From: Candidatus Merdenecus merdavium
GTDB lineage: Bacteria > Bacillota > Clostridia > Lachnospirales > Lachnospiraceae
DNA length: 10,119 nucleotides
Reading direction: 5' to 3'
Assembly: GCA_018715425.1 (NCBI GenBank)
Contig: DVLR01000020.1
Span: 1-10,119, forward strand
Shown here: positions 1-6,266 of the stretch, in pieces
How positions within the stretch are numbered: position 1 is the stretch's first letter
How the letters are laid out: each line of letters begins with the position of its first letter
Notes under the pieces: generated by a model
Database searches by the model: none
What the model was told of the DNA's origin: nothing
Seen by the model: the letters and a program-made list of their open reading frames with translations, nothing else
Made by a program: the position numbers and the translations under genes

Positions 1-276
1 TTTTACTGGCATAAATACACCTACATATGGTAGAGCATTATATAGAAAAAATACCTGAACCAATAAAGGGGTATTTTGAAAGAATTCTACATAAACTCGG
101 GTAATTCCTCTTAACACCTTTTTATTACTCGTGGACAAGATACCAAAAATCACACCTAATATTAAAGATAAGATCAGTCCTAAAATTACAATATATAAGG
201 TTGTTCCAAATCCCTGAATGAAGGGATCTAAATTATGAAATAATTTTTCCCATTTTTGCGCTGAAAATGCACCCAT
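1..276 (-). CDS. Polar amino-acid ABC transporter permease, HisM/GlnP family (N-terminal part, cut by window edge)
   Basis: This is the membrane subunit of an amino-acid importer; the first 92 residues are present and the rest lies beyond base 1. A soluble start (MGAFSAQKW) leads into a hydrophobic first membrane segment at about residues 19-50. The family signature EFFQNTPLLVQ follows at 64-74, then a second hydrophobic segment. This matches the N-terminal half of HisM/GlnP/ArtQ-type permeases. The ATG at 276-274 overlaps the TAA of the binding-protein gene by one base (TAATG), and only a weak GGGG lies upstream, so translation is probably coupled. It is the third gene of the operon after the ATPase and the binding protein. 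The family is clear; the transported amino acid cannot be read from it. Confidence 0.93.
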   Translation of the reverse strand, partial: MGAFSAQKWEKLFHNLDPFIQGFGTTLYIVILGLILSLILGVIFGILSTSNKKVLRGITRVYVEFFQNTPLLVQVFFLYNALPYVGVFMPVK

Positions 277-1055
277 TAGTTCAATCCCCACTTCTCTATT
301 AATTTATCTAACTCACCGTTTCCCTTCATCTTCCCGATAGCTTCATCGACTCTTTTGGCTAAATCAGTATTTCTTTTTGCAATTGCAATTCCATATTCCT
401 GAGGAGAAAACTCATCAGGTAGAAGCATCAAGGAATCATTTAGATAGCCACTTAATATGGAACCATCTACAGAAAAGCAATCTACACGACCTGAATCCAA
501 AGCGGCCTTTATTTCTGGATAACTTGCAAATTCACTAAATTCTAAAGAAATTCCAATTTCATCTGCTGCTTTTTGAAGAGATTGTTTCGTAGTGGCAGAC
601 TGAGATACACCGATAATCTTACCATCTAAATCTGCAAAGTCTTTAATCCCAGATGTTTTTTGAACCATGAGCTTTACATGGTCGGTATAATACGGCTGGG
701 TAAAGTTATAAGTCTCTTTTCTATCTTCTGTAATGGTAAAGGTAGCTGCAACCATGTCCAACTCCCCTGTTTCGACCAGTGGCCCTCTCGTCTTTGCTGT
801 CACTGCCTCAAACTTCACTTCAACGTTTTCTCCATATACTTCTTTACAGATGGCTTTTGCTACATCAATTTCAAATCCTTCAAATTCTCTTGTATCAATA
901 TTCATCAAACCAAAGTTTGGAACATCGTTTTTACATCCTACTTTTACCACACTTTTACCAGATATGGAATCACCTTCTGATCTTCCACAACCATTTAACA
1001 CTGTAACAAGCATAATGCTAATGGCAAAGCAGGATATGATCTTTTTTAGTTTCAT
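276..1055 (-). CDS. Extracellular amino-acid-binding lipoprotein of an ABC importer (SBP_bac_3 family)
   Basis: A 259-residue solute-binding lipoprotein that captures a polar amino acid outside the membrane and delivers it to the permease. A basic N-terminus and hydrophobic segment (residues 1-20) end in the lipobox L-N-G-C, with Cys23 as the lipidation site. The mature domain carries the family signature FEGFEIDVAKAI (58-69) and the segment around TFTITEDRKETYNFTQPYY (105-123), as in PEB1/GlnH/FliY-type proteins. A longer reading from about 1109 adds 18 residues with no ribosome site. I chose the ATG at 1055 because AGAGGAG lies just upstream and the signal peptide then starts correctly. It follows the ATPase gene by 80 nt and overlaps the permease by one base. 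Glutamate/glutamine-type ligands are most likely, but cystine or another polar amino acid is possible. Confidence 0.93.
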   Translation of the reverse strand: MKLKKIISCFAISIMLVTVLNGCGRSEGDSISGKSVVKVGCKNDVPNFGLMNIDTREFEGFEIDVAKAICKEVYGENVEVKFEAVTAKTRGPLVETGELDMVAATFTITEDRKETYNFTQPYYTDHVKLMVQKTSGIKDFADLDGKIIGVSQSATTKQSLQKAADEIGISLEFSEFASYPEIKAALDSGRVDCFSVDGSILSGYLNDSLMLLPDEFSPQEYGIAIAKRNTDLAKRVDEAIGKMKGNGELDKLIEKWGLN

Positions 1056-1109
1056 CAATTCTCTCCTCTTTACGTTAAAACTTTTACAATAGACTACTAG
1101 AAATAACAT

Positions 1110-1125
1110 TCATCATCCATGATGA
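1110..1125. repeat. Short perfect inverted repeat between ATPase and binding-protein genes
   Basis: TCATCAT-CC-ATGATGA, two 7-base arms around a 2-base centre, sits in the 80-nt gap between the two transporter genes. The centre is too small for a good RNA hairpin loop and there is no T-run after it, so it is not an intrinsic terminator. It could be a protein-binding dyad or chance. Confidence 0.35.
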
Positions 1126-1135
1126 GTAGAAAACA

Positions 1136-1861
1136 TTAACGAATAATCTTGCTTAAAAAAGCTTTCGTTCTTTCATTTTCTGGATGATCAAAGAAATGAT
1201 CTGGTGTGCCTTCTTCTAAAATAACCCCTCCATCTACGAAAATCACACGATCTGCCACTTGTTTTGCAAATCCCATTTCATGAGTGACTACCACCATTGT
1301 GAAGTTGTTTTCTTTAGATAGGCTAATCATAACATCTAAAACCTCTTGTACCATCTCTGGATCTAGCGCAGACGTTGGCTCATCAAATAAAATCACGCGG
1401 TTTTTCATGGTAAGAGCCCGCGCAATGGCAATTCTTTGCTGCTGGCCTCCAGAAAGGTTCTGTGGATAAGCACCTGCCTTTTCTTCTAATCCAACTTTCT
1501 TTAAATAATACATCGCTGTTTCGATAGCATCATTCTTTTTGATCTTTTGCAGTTTTATTGGAGCCAAAATTAAATTATCTAAAACAGTCAAATGAGGGTA
1601 GAGATTAAATTGCTGAAAAACCATTGCAGTATGAATCTTATTGATAAAAGCTCTACTTTTTTTATTTAATTCATGGTTATGAATAAATACTTTTCCTGAT
1701 GTAGGCTCTTCTAGACAGTTCATTAATCGAACCAAAGTGCTTTTACCTGAACCTGAAGGTCCAATAATTACTACTTTTTCGCCCTCTTTTACATGAAGAT
1801 CTACTCCTTTTAATACTTCAACATCACCAAAACTTTTGTGCACATTTTCTAATCTTATCAC
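1136..1861 (-). CDS. glnQ: Amino-acid ABC transporter ATP-binding protein (GlnQ/HisP type)
   Basis: A 241-residue ATPase that powers the importer from the cytoplasmic side. Motifs in order: Walker A GPSGSGKS (34-41), Q-loop in FQQFNLYPH (82-90), signature LSGGQQQR (136-143), Walker B VILFDEPTSALDP (156-168) with catalytic Glu161, and switch His194 in VVTHEM. FQQFNLYPHLTVLDN is typical of the polar amino-acid (PAAT) subfamily, and 240 residues is the normal length. The reading frame stays open 42 codons further upstream, but its ATG overlaps the -35 box of the promoter described below and so cannot be transcribed from it. GGAGG lies 7 nt before the GTG at 1861-1859, and IRLENVHKSFG then aligns with the family N-terminus. 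First gene of the ATPase, binding protein, permease operon. The symbol marks the type, not proven glutamine specificity. Confidence 0.94.
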   Translation of the reverse strand: MIRLENVHKSFGDVEVLKGVDLHVKEGEKVVIIGPSGSGKSTLVRLMNCLEEPTSGKVFIHNHELNKKSRAFINKIHTAMVFQQFNLYPHLTVLDNLILAPIKLQKIKKNDAIETAMYYLKKVGLEEKAGAYPQNLSGGQQQRIAIARALTMKNRVILFDEPTSALDPEMVQEVLDVMISLSKENNFTMVVVTHEMGFAKQVADRVIFVDGGVILEEGTPDHFFDHPENERTKAFLSKIIR

Positions 1862-1873
1862 ATTATTACCTCC
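1858..1873 (-). promoter_or_regulatory. Ribosome binding site and GTG start of the ATPase gene, overlapping an ATG-TGA minimal ORF
   Basis: On the minus strand GGAGG (1873-1869) is followed by TAATAATGTGATA. The GTG at 1861-1859 opens the ATPase frame, 7 nt from GGAGG. An ATG at 1863-1861 lies 5 nt from GGAGG in another frame and is followed at once by TGA (1860-1858), giving a one-codon ORF whose last base is the first base of the GTG. The real start is therefore non-ATG, with a competing start-stop inside the same initiation site. Confidence 0.8.
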
Positions 1874-1889
1874 ACACTTATTCAGATAT

Positions 1890-1931
1890 AAAAAGGCGCC
1901 CCCTGGGTTTAGCAACTCGGTAAGCGCCTTT
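1890..1931 (-). terminator. Terminator-like hairpin in the leader of the transporter operon (attenuator candidate)
   Basis: On the minus strand AAAGGCGC (1931-1924) pairs perfectly with GCGCCTTT (1899-1892), an 8-bp GC-rich stem enclosing 24 nt and ending in a TTTTT run (1894-1890). Inside, CC/GG and GTT-GCTA-AAC can pair further, leaving a small internal loop. It lies about 20 nt after the predicted transcript start and about 30 nt before the GTG, so it is inside the 5' leader, not at a gene end. That position suggests premature termination control. No matching antiterminator arm, T-box or known riboswitch consensus could be recognised. Confidence 0.6.
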
Positions 1932-1958
1932 ACTACTATGAATTTTTTTATTATTAAC

Positions 1959-1987
1959 ATATTACTATTATTCCCTACTTTTGTCAA
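1959..1987 (-). promoter_or_regulatory. Near-consensus sigma-A promoter of the amino-acid transporter operon
   Basis: A perfect -35 box TTGACA (1987-1982) is separated by exactly 17 nt from TAATAT (1964-1959), a close match to TATAAT. The transcript would start at about 1952, giving a leader of about 90 nt before the GTG of the ATPase gene. The spacing and both boxes make this the clearest promoter in the window. Confidence 0.85.
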
Positions 1988-2014
1988 CGTAATTTTTTAT
2001 TCCTTTAACGTAAT
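1986..2014. repeat. Direct repeat AACGTAAT, 21-bp period, touching the -35 box
   Basis: The octamer AACGTAAT occurs at 1986-1993 and again, identical, at 2007-2014 on the + strand (ATTACGTT on the coding strand). The 21-bp period is two helical turns, so both copies face the same side of the DNA. The nearer copy overlaps the first two bases of the -35 box. This layout fits a regulator binding site, repressor or activator; the regulator is unknown. Confidence 0.45.
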
Positions 2015-2064
2015 GATAAAGTAGAGCTGTACAAAGGCAAAATTCTCCATGTACGTGATGTTTT

Positions 2065-2769
2065 CTAATTTTCTTCCGTTGAAATTTGAGTCTTACTATC
2101 TGGAACAATAGAATCATCCACATCTGATTCCTCAGAATCACTTTCTGTTTCTACTGCTGGAGTAAGGGTTACGTCAATAGCAGCATCGTATTCTGCTCTA
2201 GAATTTCTTTGAGTAATGGAACTACTGATTTGAATCTTTCCATCTAATAAAGTTAGTTGTCCGCGACCTATATTCCCGTAAGAATCTACAAAATTATAGT
2301 GTACCAAATTTCCATCTATACTTCCAGTACAATCATCTACTAAAACAGACGGTGAATTTTGACCATCCTCTGTATCATAAATTATTTCATATCGAAAAGT
2401 AACTTCTCTTTCTAGAGTTTTAACAAATGTTAAACTAGCCCTAATAACCTTACCACCTGAGGTAGATTCTACTTCCCATTTCTCTTTTATATAATTGTTT
2501 AAATCCACTTGGTTTTTTATAAGTTCTTCTGTTTCGGTGGTTCTTTGGGTCTCTATCTCTTGGGTCTCTATTTCTTGTGTTTCTTCTTCCGTTATTGCTT
2601 CTAGTTCTATTTTGGTTTCTTGAGTAGCTGCTTGAGTTTCTTCCACAATTTTCTTTTGCTGACTTTCTGTTTCTTTTAATAATTTCTCAGGATTCATACA
2701 GCCAGTCAAAGAAACTAATATGAAAATAAAGCTTATTAAAAGAGCCAGATCTTTCGTTAATTTATTCAT
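2065..2769 (-). CDS. Predicted lipoprotein of unknown function with Thr/Glu-rich repeat linker
   Basis: A 234-residue exported lipoprotein. Residues 1-23 form a signal peptide with lipobox L-T-G-C and lipidated Cys24. Then comes a hydrophilic linker (about 28-88) very rich in Glu, Thr and Gln with repeated ETQEI units, likely an extended or coiled spacer. A globular, probably beta-rich domain follows (about 90-205), with alternating hydrophobic residues (VIRASLTFVKTL, VTFRYEIIYDTEDG, GQLTLLDGKIQISSSI). The end is an acidic Asp/Glu/Ser tail. I do not recognise the domain. The ATG at 2769 is preferred because GGAG (2781-2778) lies 8 nt upstream; an in-frame GTG three codons earlier overlaps that site. 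The gene stands alone, 96 nt after the dehydrogenase gene and 203 nt before the transporter start, with no clear terminator on either side. Confidence 0.85.
   Translation of the reverse strand: MNKLTKDLALLISFIFILVSLTGCMNPEKLLKETESQQKKIVEETQAATQETKIELEAITEEETQEIETQEIETQRTTETEELIKNQVDLNNYIKEKWEVESTSGGKVIRASLTFVKTLEREVTFRYEIIYDTEDGQNSPSVLVDDCTGSIDGNLVHYNFVDSYGNIGRGQLTLLDGKIQISSSITQRNSRAEYDAAIDVTLTPAVETESDSEESDVDDSIVPDSKTQISTEEN
2545..2574. repeat. Two tandem 15-bp units inside the lipoprotein gene
   Basis: Two adjacent 15-base units (2545-2559 and 2560-2574) differ at one base and encode the repeated pentapeptide EIETQ. A third, decayed unit follows at 2575-2589. Because the unit is a multiple of three, gain or loss of copies would change linker length without breaking the frame. 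Confidence 0.7.
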
Positions 2770-2865
2770 AATATACACTCCATATTACAAGGCTCTTACC
2801 TAAAATAAAAATACTCATTTGTTTTATCATGATTCTTTCGTGATTAGATTACTCAGATTTGATGA
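2770..2865 (-). other. 96-nt gap between dehydrogenase and lipoprotein genes, no clear signals
   Basis: AT-rich spacer. I found the lipoprotein ribosome site (GGAG) but no convincing -35/-10 pair and no stem-loop with T-run to end the kinase/dehydrogenase transcript. The lipoprotein may therefore be read through from upstream, or use a weak promoter I cannot identify. Confidence 0.4.
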
Positions 2866-4044
2866 TTACTGAGCCATACGATAAATGGTTTCTATATCCT
2901 TTTTATCTAACACTTTAAAGCCACCAATGGTTCTAGTGTCTTGGAAGGTGCACTTATAAGCAAGTTCCTTCCTTAGATCCTCTGTTAATGTAATTCCTAG
3001 CTCTCCAATGGAAGTTGGCATTTCAATACTGGTAAAAAACTCTTCTAAAGCTTTGATACCATCCAATGCTGTTTTTTCTACATCTCTAAAATTCTGGGTA
3101 ACACCCATCACTTGAACTGCAAATTTAGCAAATCTTGAAGGATCCGTTTTATAAACATATCTTGCCCAACTGCCGTAAATAGCTGCAAGACCTGCTCCAT
3201 GGGCAACATCGAACATTCCACTTAGTTCATGTTCTATTTGATGACAAGCCCAATCACCTAAAGTTCCACACCCTGTTATCCCGTTGTGAGATAAACTAGA
3301 TGCCCACATGATTTCTGCTCTGGAATCATCGTTGAAAGGGTCGTCCACCAGTATTTTAGCATGATGAATCACGGTTCTCATTAACCCTTCAGCAATACCA
3401 TCTGTCAGTTCCATTTCTTTATCGGCAGCAAAGTATCTCTCTATGGTATGCATTAAAATATCAACACATCCACTACTGGTTTGGTATTTCGGTAAGGTCT
3501 TCGTAAGATCTGGATTCATAATAGCAAATTTACAACGGCTGTAGTCGGATTTGCATCCTCTTTTGATTCCTCCTTCATCTTTCGTAATAACACAAGAGTT
3601 ACTCATTTCACTACCAGCTGCTGCTATGGTTAAGATTGCTCCTACAGGCGTACATCCCTTTGGCTCTTTCTTCTTTTCAAAGTAATCCCAAACGTCTCCA
3701 TTACCTGCTAATCCATACCCAATGGCTTTTGCAGAGTCAATCACACTTCCACCACCAACAGCTAAAATAAAATCGACTCCCTCTTTCTTACATAACTCTA
3801 TACCTTCATAGACCTTTGATAAACGAGGATTTGGTACGACACCACCTAATTCTACATAGGAGATTCCTTCCTCTTTGATTGATGCAATAATACGATCTAA
3901 TAAACCTGATTTTTTTGCACTTTGTCCACCGTAATGAATCAATATCTTTTTGTAATTACCTTCTTTTATAAGACCACCCACTTGTTCTTCACTATTTTTG
4001 CCAAAGATCACTTTAGTAGGCGTATAATATTGGAAGTTAACCAT
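2866..4044 (-). CDS. Iron-containing alcohol dehydrogenase, butanol-dehydrogenase (BDH/YqhD-like) type
   Basis: A 392-residue cytoplasmic type III alcohol dehydrogenase, which interconverts an aldehyde and an alcohol with NAD(P)H. The nucleotide-binding motif GGGSVIDSAKA lies at 97-107. Metal ligands fit Asp195 and His199 (VDILMHTIERYF), His268 (CHQIEHELSG) and His282 (FDVAHGAG), the D/H/H/H pattern of the family. Length and the N-terminus FQYYTPTKVIFGKNS match clostridial BdhA and E. coli YqhD relatives. The ATG at 4044 has AAAGGAG (4058-4052) at good spacing. It follows the sugar kinase gene by only 35 nt, so the two are probably cotranscribed, and the substrate may be an aldehyde arising from the kinase pathway. 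Broad aldehyde reduction is equally possible, since the family is promiscuous. Confidence 0.92.
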   Translation of the reverse strand: MVNFQYYTPTKVIFGKNSEEQVGGLIKEGNYKKILIHYGGQSAKKSGLLDRIIASIKEEGISYVELGGVVPNPRLSKVYEGIELCKKEGVDFILAVGGGSVIDSAKAIGYGLAGNGDVWDYFEKKKEPKGCTPVGAILTIAAAGSEMSNSCVITKDEGGIKRGCKSDYSRCKFAIMNPDLTKTLPKYQTSSGCVDILMHTIERYFAADKEMELTDGIAEGLMRTVIHHAKILVDDPFNDDSRAEIMWASSLSHNGITGCGTLGDWACHQIEHELSGMFDVAHGAGLAAIYGSWARYVYKTDPSRFAKFAVQVMGVTQNFRDVEKTALDGIKALEEFFTSIEMPTSIGELGITLTEDLRKELAYKCTFQDTRTIGGFKVLDKKDIETIYRMAQ

Positions 4045-4079
4045 TCTTTCACTCCTTTGTTTTCTTCTACGATTTATGA

Positions 4080-5687
4080 TTACTTTAGAAATTCTATAGC
4101 TGAACGTTCGATTGAAAGTCCCTCTTTATATCTTAGAATAAATTCATCAAACCCTTTTACATCTTTCATATCTGGTGCAACTGTAGTTCCTTGTTCCCCT
4201 GCAAATACTTTTTCATGTAAGAAAGAGTCTAAATCCTCTTCTTTATTTTCTCTTATTAAGAAAGAACCCAGTAGAGCAATTCCCCACGCTCCTCCTTCAC
4301 TTGCAGTATCCATAACTGCCACAGATGCCCCCATAGCTGCCGCCATAATTCTTTGACCAACACCTTTTGTCTTAAAGAATCCACCATGTCCATAGATTTT
4401 TTCTACTTTTACGCCTTCTTCTTTTAATAAAATATCAAGGCCTACTTTTAATGCTCCTAGAGCTGTAAACAAGTGAACCCTAACAAAATTTGATAAGGTA
4501 AAGTTACTATCTGGCTTACGTACAAACAATGGTCTTCCTTCTTCAAATCCAGTGATATGCTCTCCTGAATAATAGTTATATGCTAATAAACCACCGCATT
4601 CAGAATCACCTTCTAACGCTTTATGATAAAGAGTTCCAAATAGTTCGTTCATACCTAAGTTTAATCCAAAGGTATCTGTTACTTCTTTAAATAATCCCAT
4701 CCATGCATTAATATCTGAGGTACAGTTATTACAATGTACCATGGCCACTAAGTCACCTGCTGGAGTCGTAACCAGGTCAATCTCTGGATGAACCTTTTTT
4801 AGTTCCTCCTCTAGCACTAACATGGCAAATACAGAAGTACCTGCTGAAACGTTTCCAGTACGTTTCGCAACACTATTTGTAGCAACCATTCCAGTTCCAG
4901 CATCACCCTCTGGCGGACATAGAGGAATCCCTGCTTCTAGCTCTCCACTTACGTCTAACAACTTAGCTCCTTCTTCCGTTAAGTAACCTGCTTCTTCTCC
5001 AGCAAGGAGCACTTTAGGGAGTATTTCTTTCAGTTTCCAGGAAAATCCTTTTGGTGATACTAATGCATCAAAGTCCTCCATCATTTTTTGATCATAATCA
5101 CTTGTATGGACATGAATGGGGAACATTCCAGAGGCTTCTCCTATGCCAATTACCTTTTCCCCTGTTAAGGTCCAGTGGATGTAACCTGATAAAGTAGTCA
5201 TGTATTCAACGTCTTTTACGTGTTGTTCGCCATTTAAAATGGCTTGATATAGATGAGCAATACTCCAACGCTGTGGAATCTGATACTGAAATAACTCTGT
5301 TAAAGCTTGGGAAGCCTCTCCCGTAATGGTGTTTCTCCATGTTCTAAATGGAACGAGAAGCTCTTTCTTTTGATCAAAAGCCATATATCCATGCATCATA
5401 CCACTAAAACCTAAAGCTGCTAATTTCTTAATACCTACACCATATTGGTTTTTTACATCAGCTAAAAGATTTTGGTAACTAGATTGTAAACCCTTCCATA
5501 TATCTTCTAAAGGATAGGTCCAAATTCCATGATCTAATTGATTTTCCCAATCGTAGCTACCTGATGCAATTGGTTTCCTGTTTTCATCAATCAACACTGC
5601 TTTTATTCTTGTAGACCCAAATTCAATACCTAATACTGCTGCCCCATTGCTGATACAATTTCTTGCTTGATCCCTATCAAAATCCAT
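4080..5687 (-). CDS. FGGY-family carbohydrate kinase (xylulokinase-like), substrate unknown
   Basis: A 535-residue cytoplasmic sugar kinase that transfers phosphate from ATP to a sugar or polyol. The first phosphate-binding motif LGIEFGSTRIKAVLID is at 19-34. GFSGMMHG (93-100) resembles the M-H-G substrate motif of xylulokinases. Catalytic Asp262 sits in GDAGTGM, the second phosphate motif GNVSAGTSVF at 278-287, and the adenosine motif YGHGGFFKTKGVG at 432-444. Both actin-like FGGY domains are complete. An upstream in-frame ATG at 5717 exists, but AGGAGG sits 8 nt before the ATG at 5687, which I take as the start. It is first of a two-gene unit with the iron alcohol dehydrogenase. A pentulose or hexulose is likely, but the exact sugar cannot be read and no transporter, isomerase or aldolase is adjacent. 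Confidence 0.9.
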   Translation of the reverse strand: MDFDRDQARNCISNGAAVLGIEFGSTRIKAVLIDENRKPIASGSYDWENQLDHGIWTYPLEDIWKGLQSSYQNLLADVKNQYGVGIKKLAALGFSGMMHGYMAFDQKKELLVPFRTWRNTITGEASQALTELFQYQIPQRWSIAHLYQAILNGEQHVKDVEYMTTLSGYIHWTLTGEKVIGIGEASGMFPIHVHTSDYDQKMMEDFDALVSPKGFSWKLKEILPKVLLAGEEAGYLTEEGAKLLDVSGELEAGIPLCPPEGDAGTGMVATNSVAKRTGNVSAGTSVFAMLVLEEELKKVHPEIDLVTTPAGDLVAMVHCNNCTSDINAWMGLFKEVTDTFGLNLGMNELFGTLYHKALEGDSECGGLLAYNYYSGEHITGFEEGRPLFVRKPDSNFTLSNFVRVHLFTALGALKVGLDILLKEEGVKVEKIYGHGGFFKTKGVGQRIMAAAMGASVAVMDTASEGGAWGIALLGSFLIRENKEEDLDSFLHEKVFAGEQGTTVAPDMKDVKGFDEFILRYKEGLSIERSAIEFLK

Positions 5688-5721
5688 AGAAATATCCTCC
5701 TGTCCATTCCATATCAAATTA

Positions 5722-5755
5722 GTATTTACAAATACAGTTATGACTTGTACTGTAT
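5722..5755. promoter_or_regulatory. Two overlapping palindromes upstream of the kinase gene (operator candidate)
   Basis: ATACAGT (5732-5738) and ACTGTAT (5749-5755) form a perfect 7-base inverted repeat around 10 bases. A second palindrome, GTATTT-AC-AAATAC (5722-5735), overlaps its left arm. Both lie just downstream of the predicted start of transcription and before the kinase ribosome site, a usual place for a repressor operator in sugar catabolic operons. Neither is followed by a T-run, so they are not terminators. The regulator is not in the window. Confidence 0.5.
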
Positions 5756-5769
5756 CTACTTCTTGATAT

Positions 5770-5778
5770 ATTATAGCA
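5770..5778 (-). promoter_or_regulatory. Extended -10 promoter for the kinase/dehydrogenase unit
   Basis: On the minus strand TGCTATAAT is a perfect extended -10 element (TGnTATAAT). The hexamer 17 nt upstream (TAGAAG) is a poor -35, which is tolerated by extended -10 promoters. Transcription would begin near 5763, about 75 nt before the kinase ATG. This separates the kinase unit from the suf operon. Confidence 0.65.
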
Positions 5779-5825
5779 TGAGGAGGATATATCTTCTACT
5801 TGTTTTTCATGATCTACTTGTATGT

Positions 5826-6266
5826 CTATTGTTCTTTATTGGATTCATCAATGGCATCTTTTAGGGTATGCCATGCTAAAACAGCACATTTTACTCTCGC
5901 AGGCATGTTTGAAATATTTTTAAGTGCAATTGCATCATCTAGCTCTTCTAACTCATCATCATCGGTAATCTCGCGTTTGATCATTTTTAAGAAGGTCTCA
6001 ATCAATTCTAATGCTTCCTGTTTTGATTTTCCTTTCATCAGATCGATCATCATAGATGTAGATGCTTGAGAAATTGCACATCCACTACCTGTATAAGCTG
6101 CATCTTTGATCTTATCACCATCAAAGGATACCTCTAAGGTGATATCGTCTCCACAACTTGGGTTATGACCACGCTTGCAAGTATCGGCATGCTCTAGTTG
6201 CCTTTTATTTTCTTTATTAGAATTATGCTCCATAATTAATTCTGTATAAATATCATCAAGCCTCAT
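5826..6266 (-). CDS. sufU: SufU, zinc-dependent sulfur acceptor for FeS-cluster assembly
   Basis: A 146-residue IscU-fold protein that accepts sulfur from the SufS persulfide and passes it to the SufBCD scaffold. The ligand set is visible: Cys38 and Asp40 (NPSCGDD), Cys63 (GSGCAIS) and Cys127 (RVKCAVL), matching Cys41, Asp43, Cys66 and Cys128 of the B. subtilis protein. The spacing between the second and third cysteines, including the insertion that sets SufU apart from IscU, fits SufU. It starts with an ATG inside the end of sufS (11-bp overlap), so it is translationally linked to its partner enzyme. It is the last gene of the suf operon. No intrinsic terminator is visible after its TAG, so weak readthrough into the kinase unit is possible. 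Confidence 0.95.
   Translation of the reverse strand: MRLDDIYTELIMEHNSNKENKRQLEHADTCKRGHNPSCGDDITLEVSFDGDKIKDAAYTGSGCAISQASTSMMIDLMKGKSKQEALELIETFLKMIKREITDDDELEELDDAIALKNISNMPARVKCAVLAWHTLKDAIDESNKEQ

Noticed and set aside
660..1092. Several plus-strand open frames opposite the binding-protein gene
   Set aside because: They lie wholly antisense to a well-supported lipoprotein gene, have no ribosome sites of note and encode low-complexity, family-less sequences.
1862..1952. T-box, SAM, lysine or other known riboswitch in the transporter leader
   Set aside because: The leader is only about 90 nt and I could not match the T-box sequence or any riboswitch consensus that I know. I report only a terminator-like hairpin.
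1862..1987. Extra 42 residues at the N-terminus of the ATPase reading frame
   Set aside because: The upstream ATG overlaps the -35 box and lies before the predicted transcript start; the segment includes the leader hairpin and has no family similarity. GGAGG-GTG at 1861 is a better start.
2015..2064. Terminator after the lipoprotein gene
   Set aside because: Only a weak GTACA/TGTAC pairing with a 16-nt loop and no following T-run was visible.
5779..5825. Intrinsic terminator after sufU
   Set aside because: No stem-loop followed by a T-run on the coding strand could be found; only AT-rich sequence and the AAGTAGA copies.
5781..6069. Plus-strand AGGAGG at 5781 followed by open frames over sufU
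   Set aside because: No ATG lies at proper spacing, the frames run antisense to sufU, and the AGGAGG is explained as chance within the promoter region.
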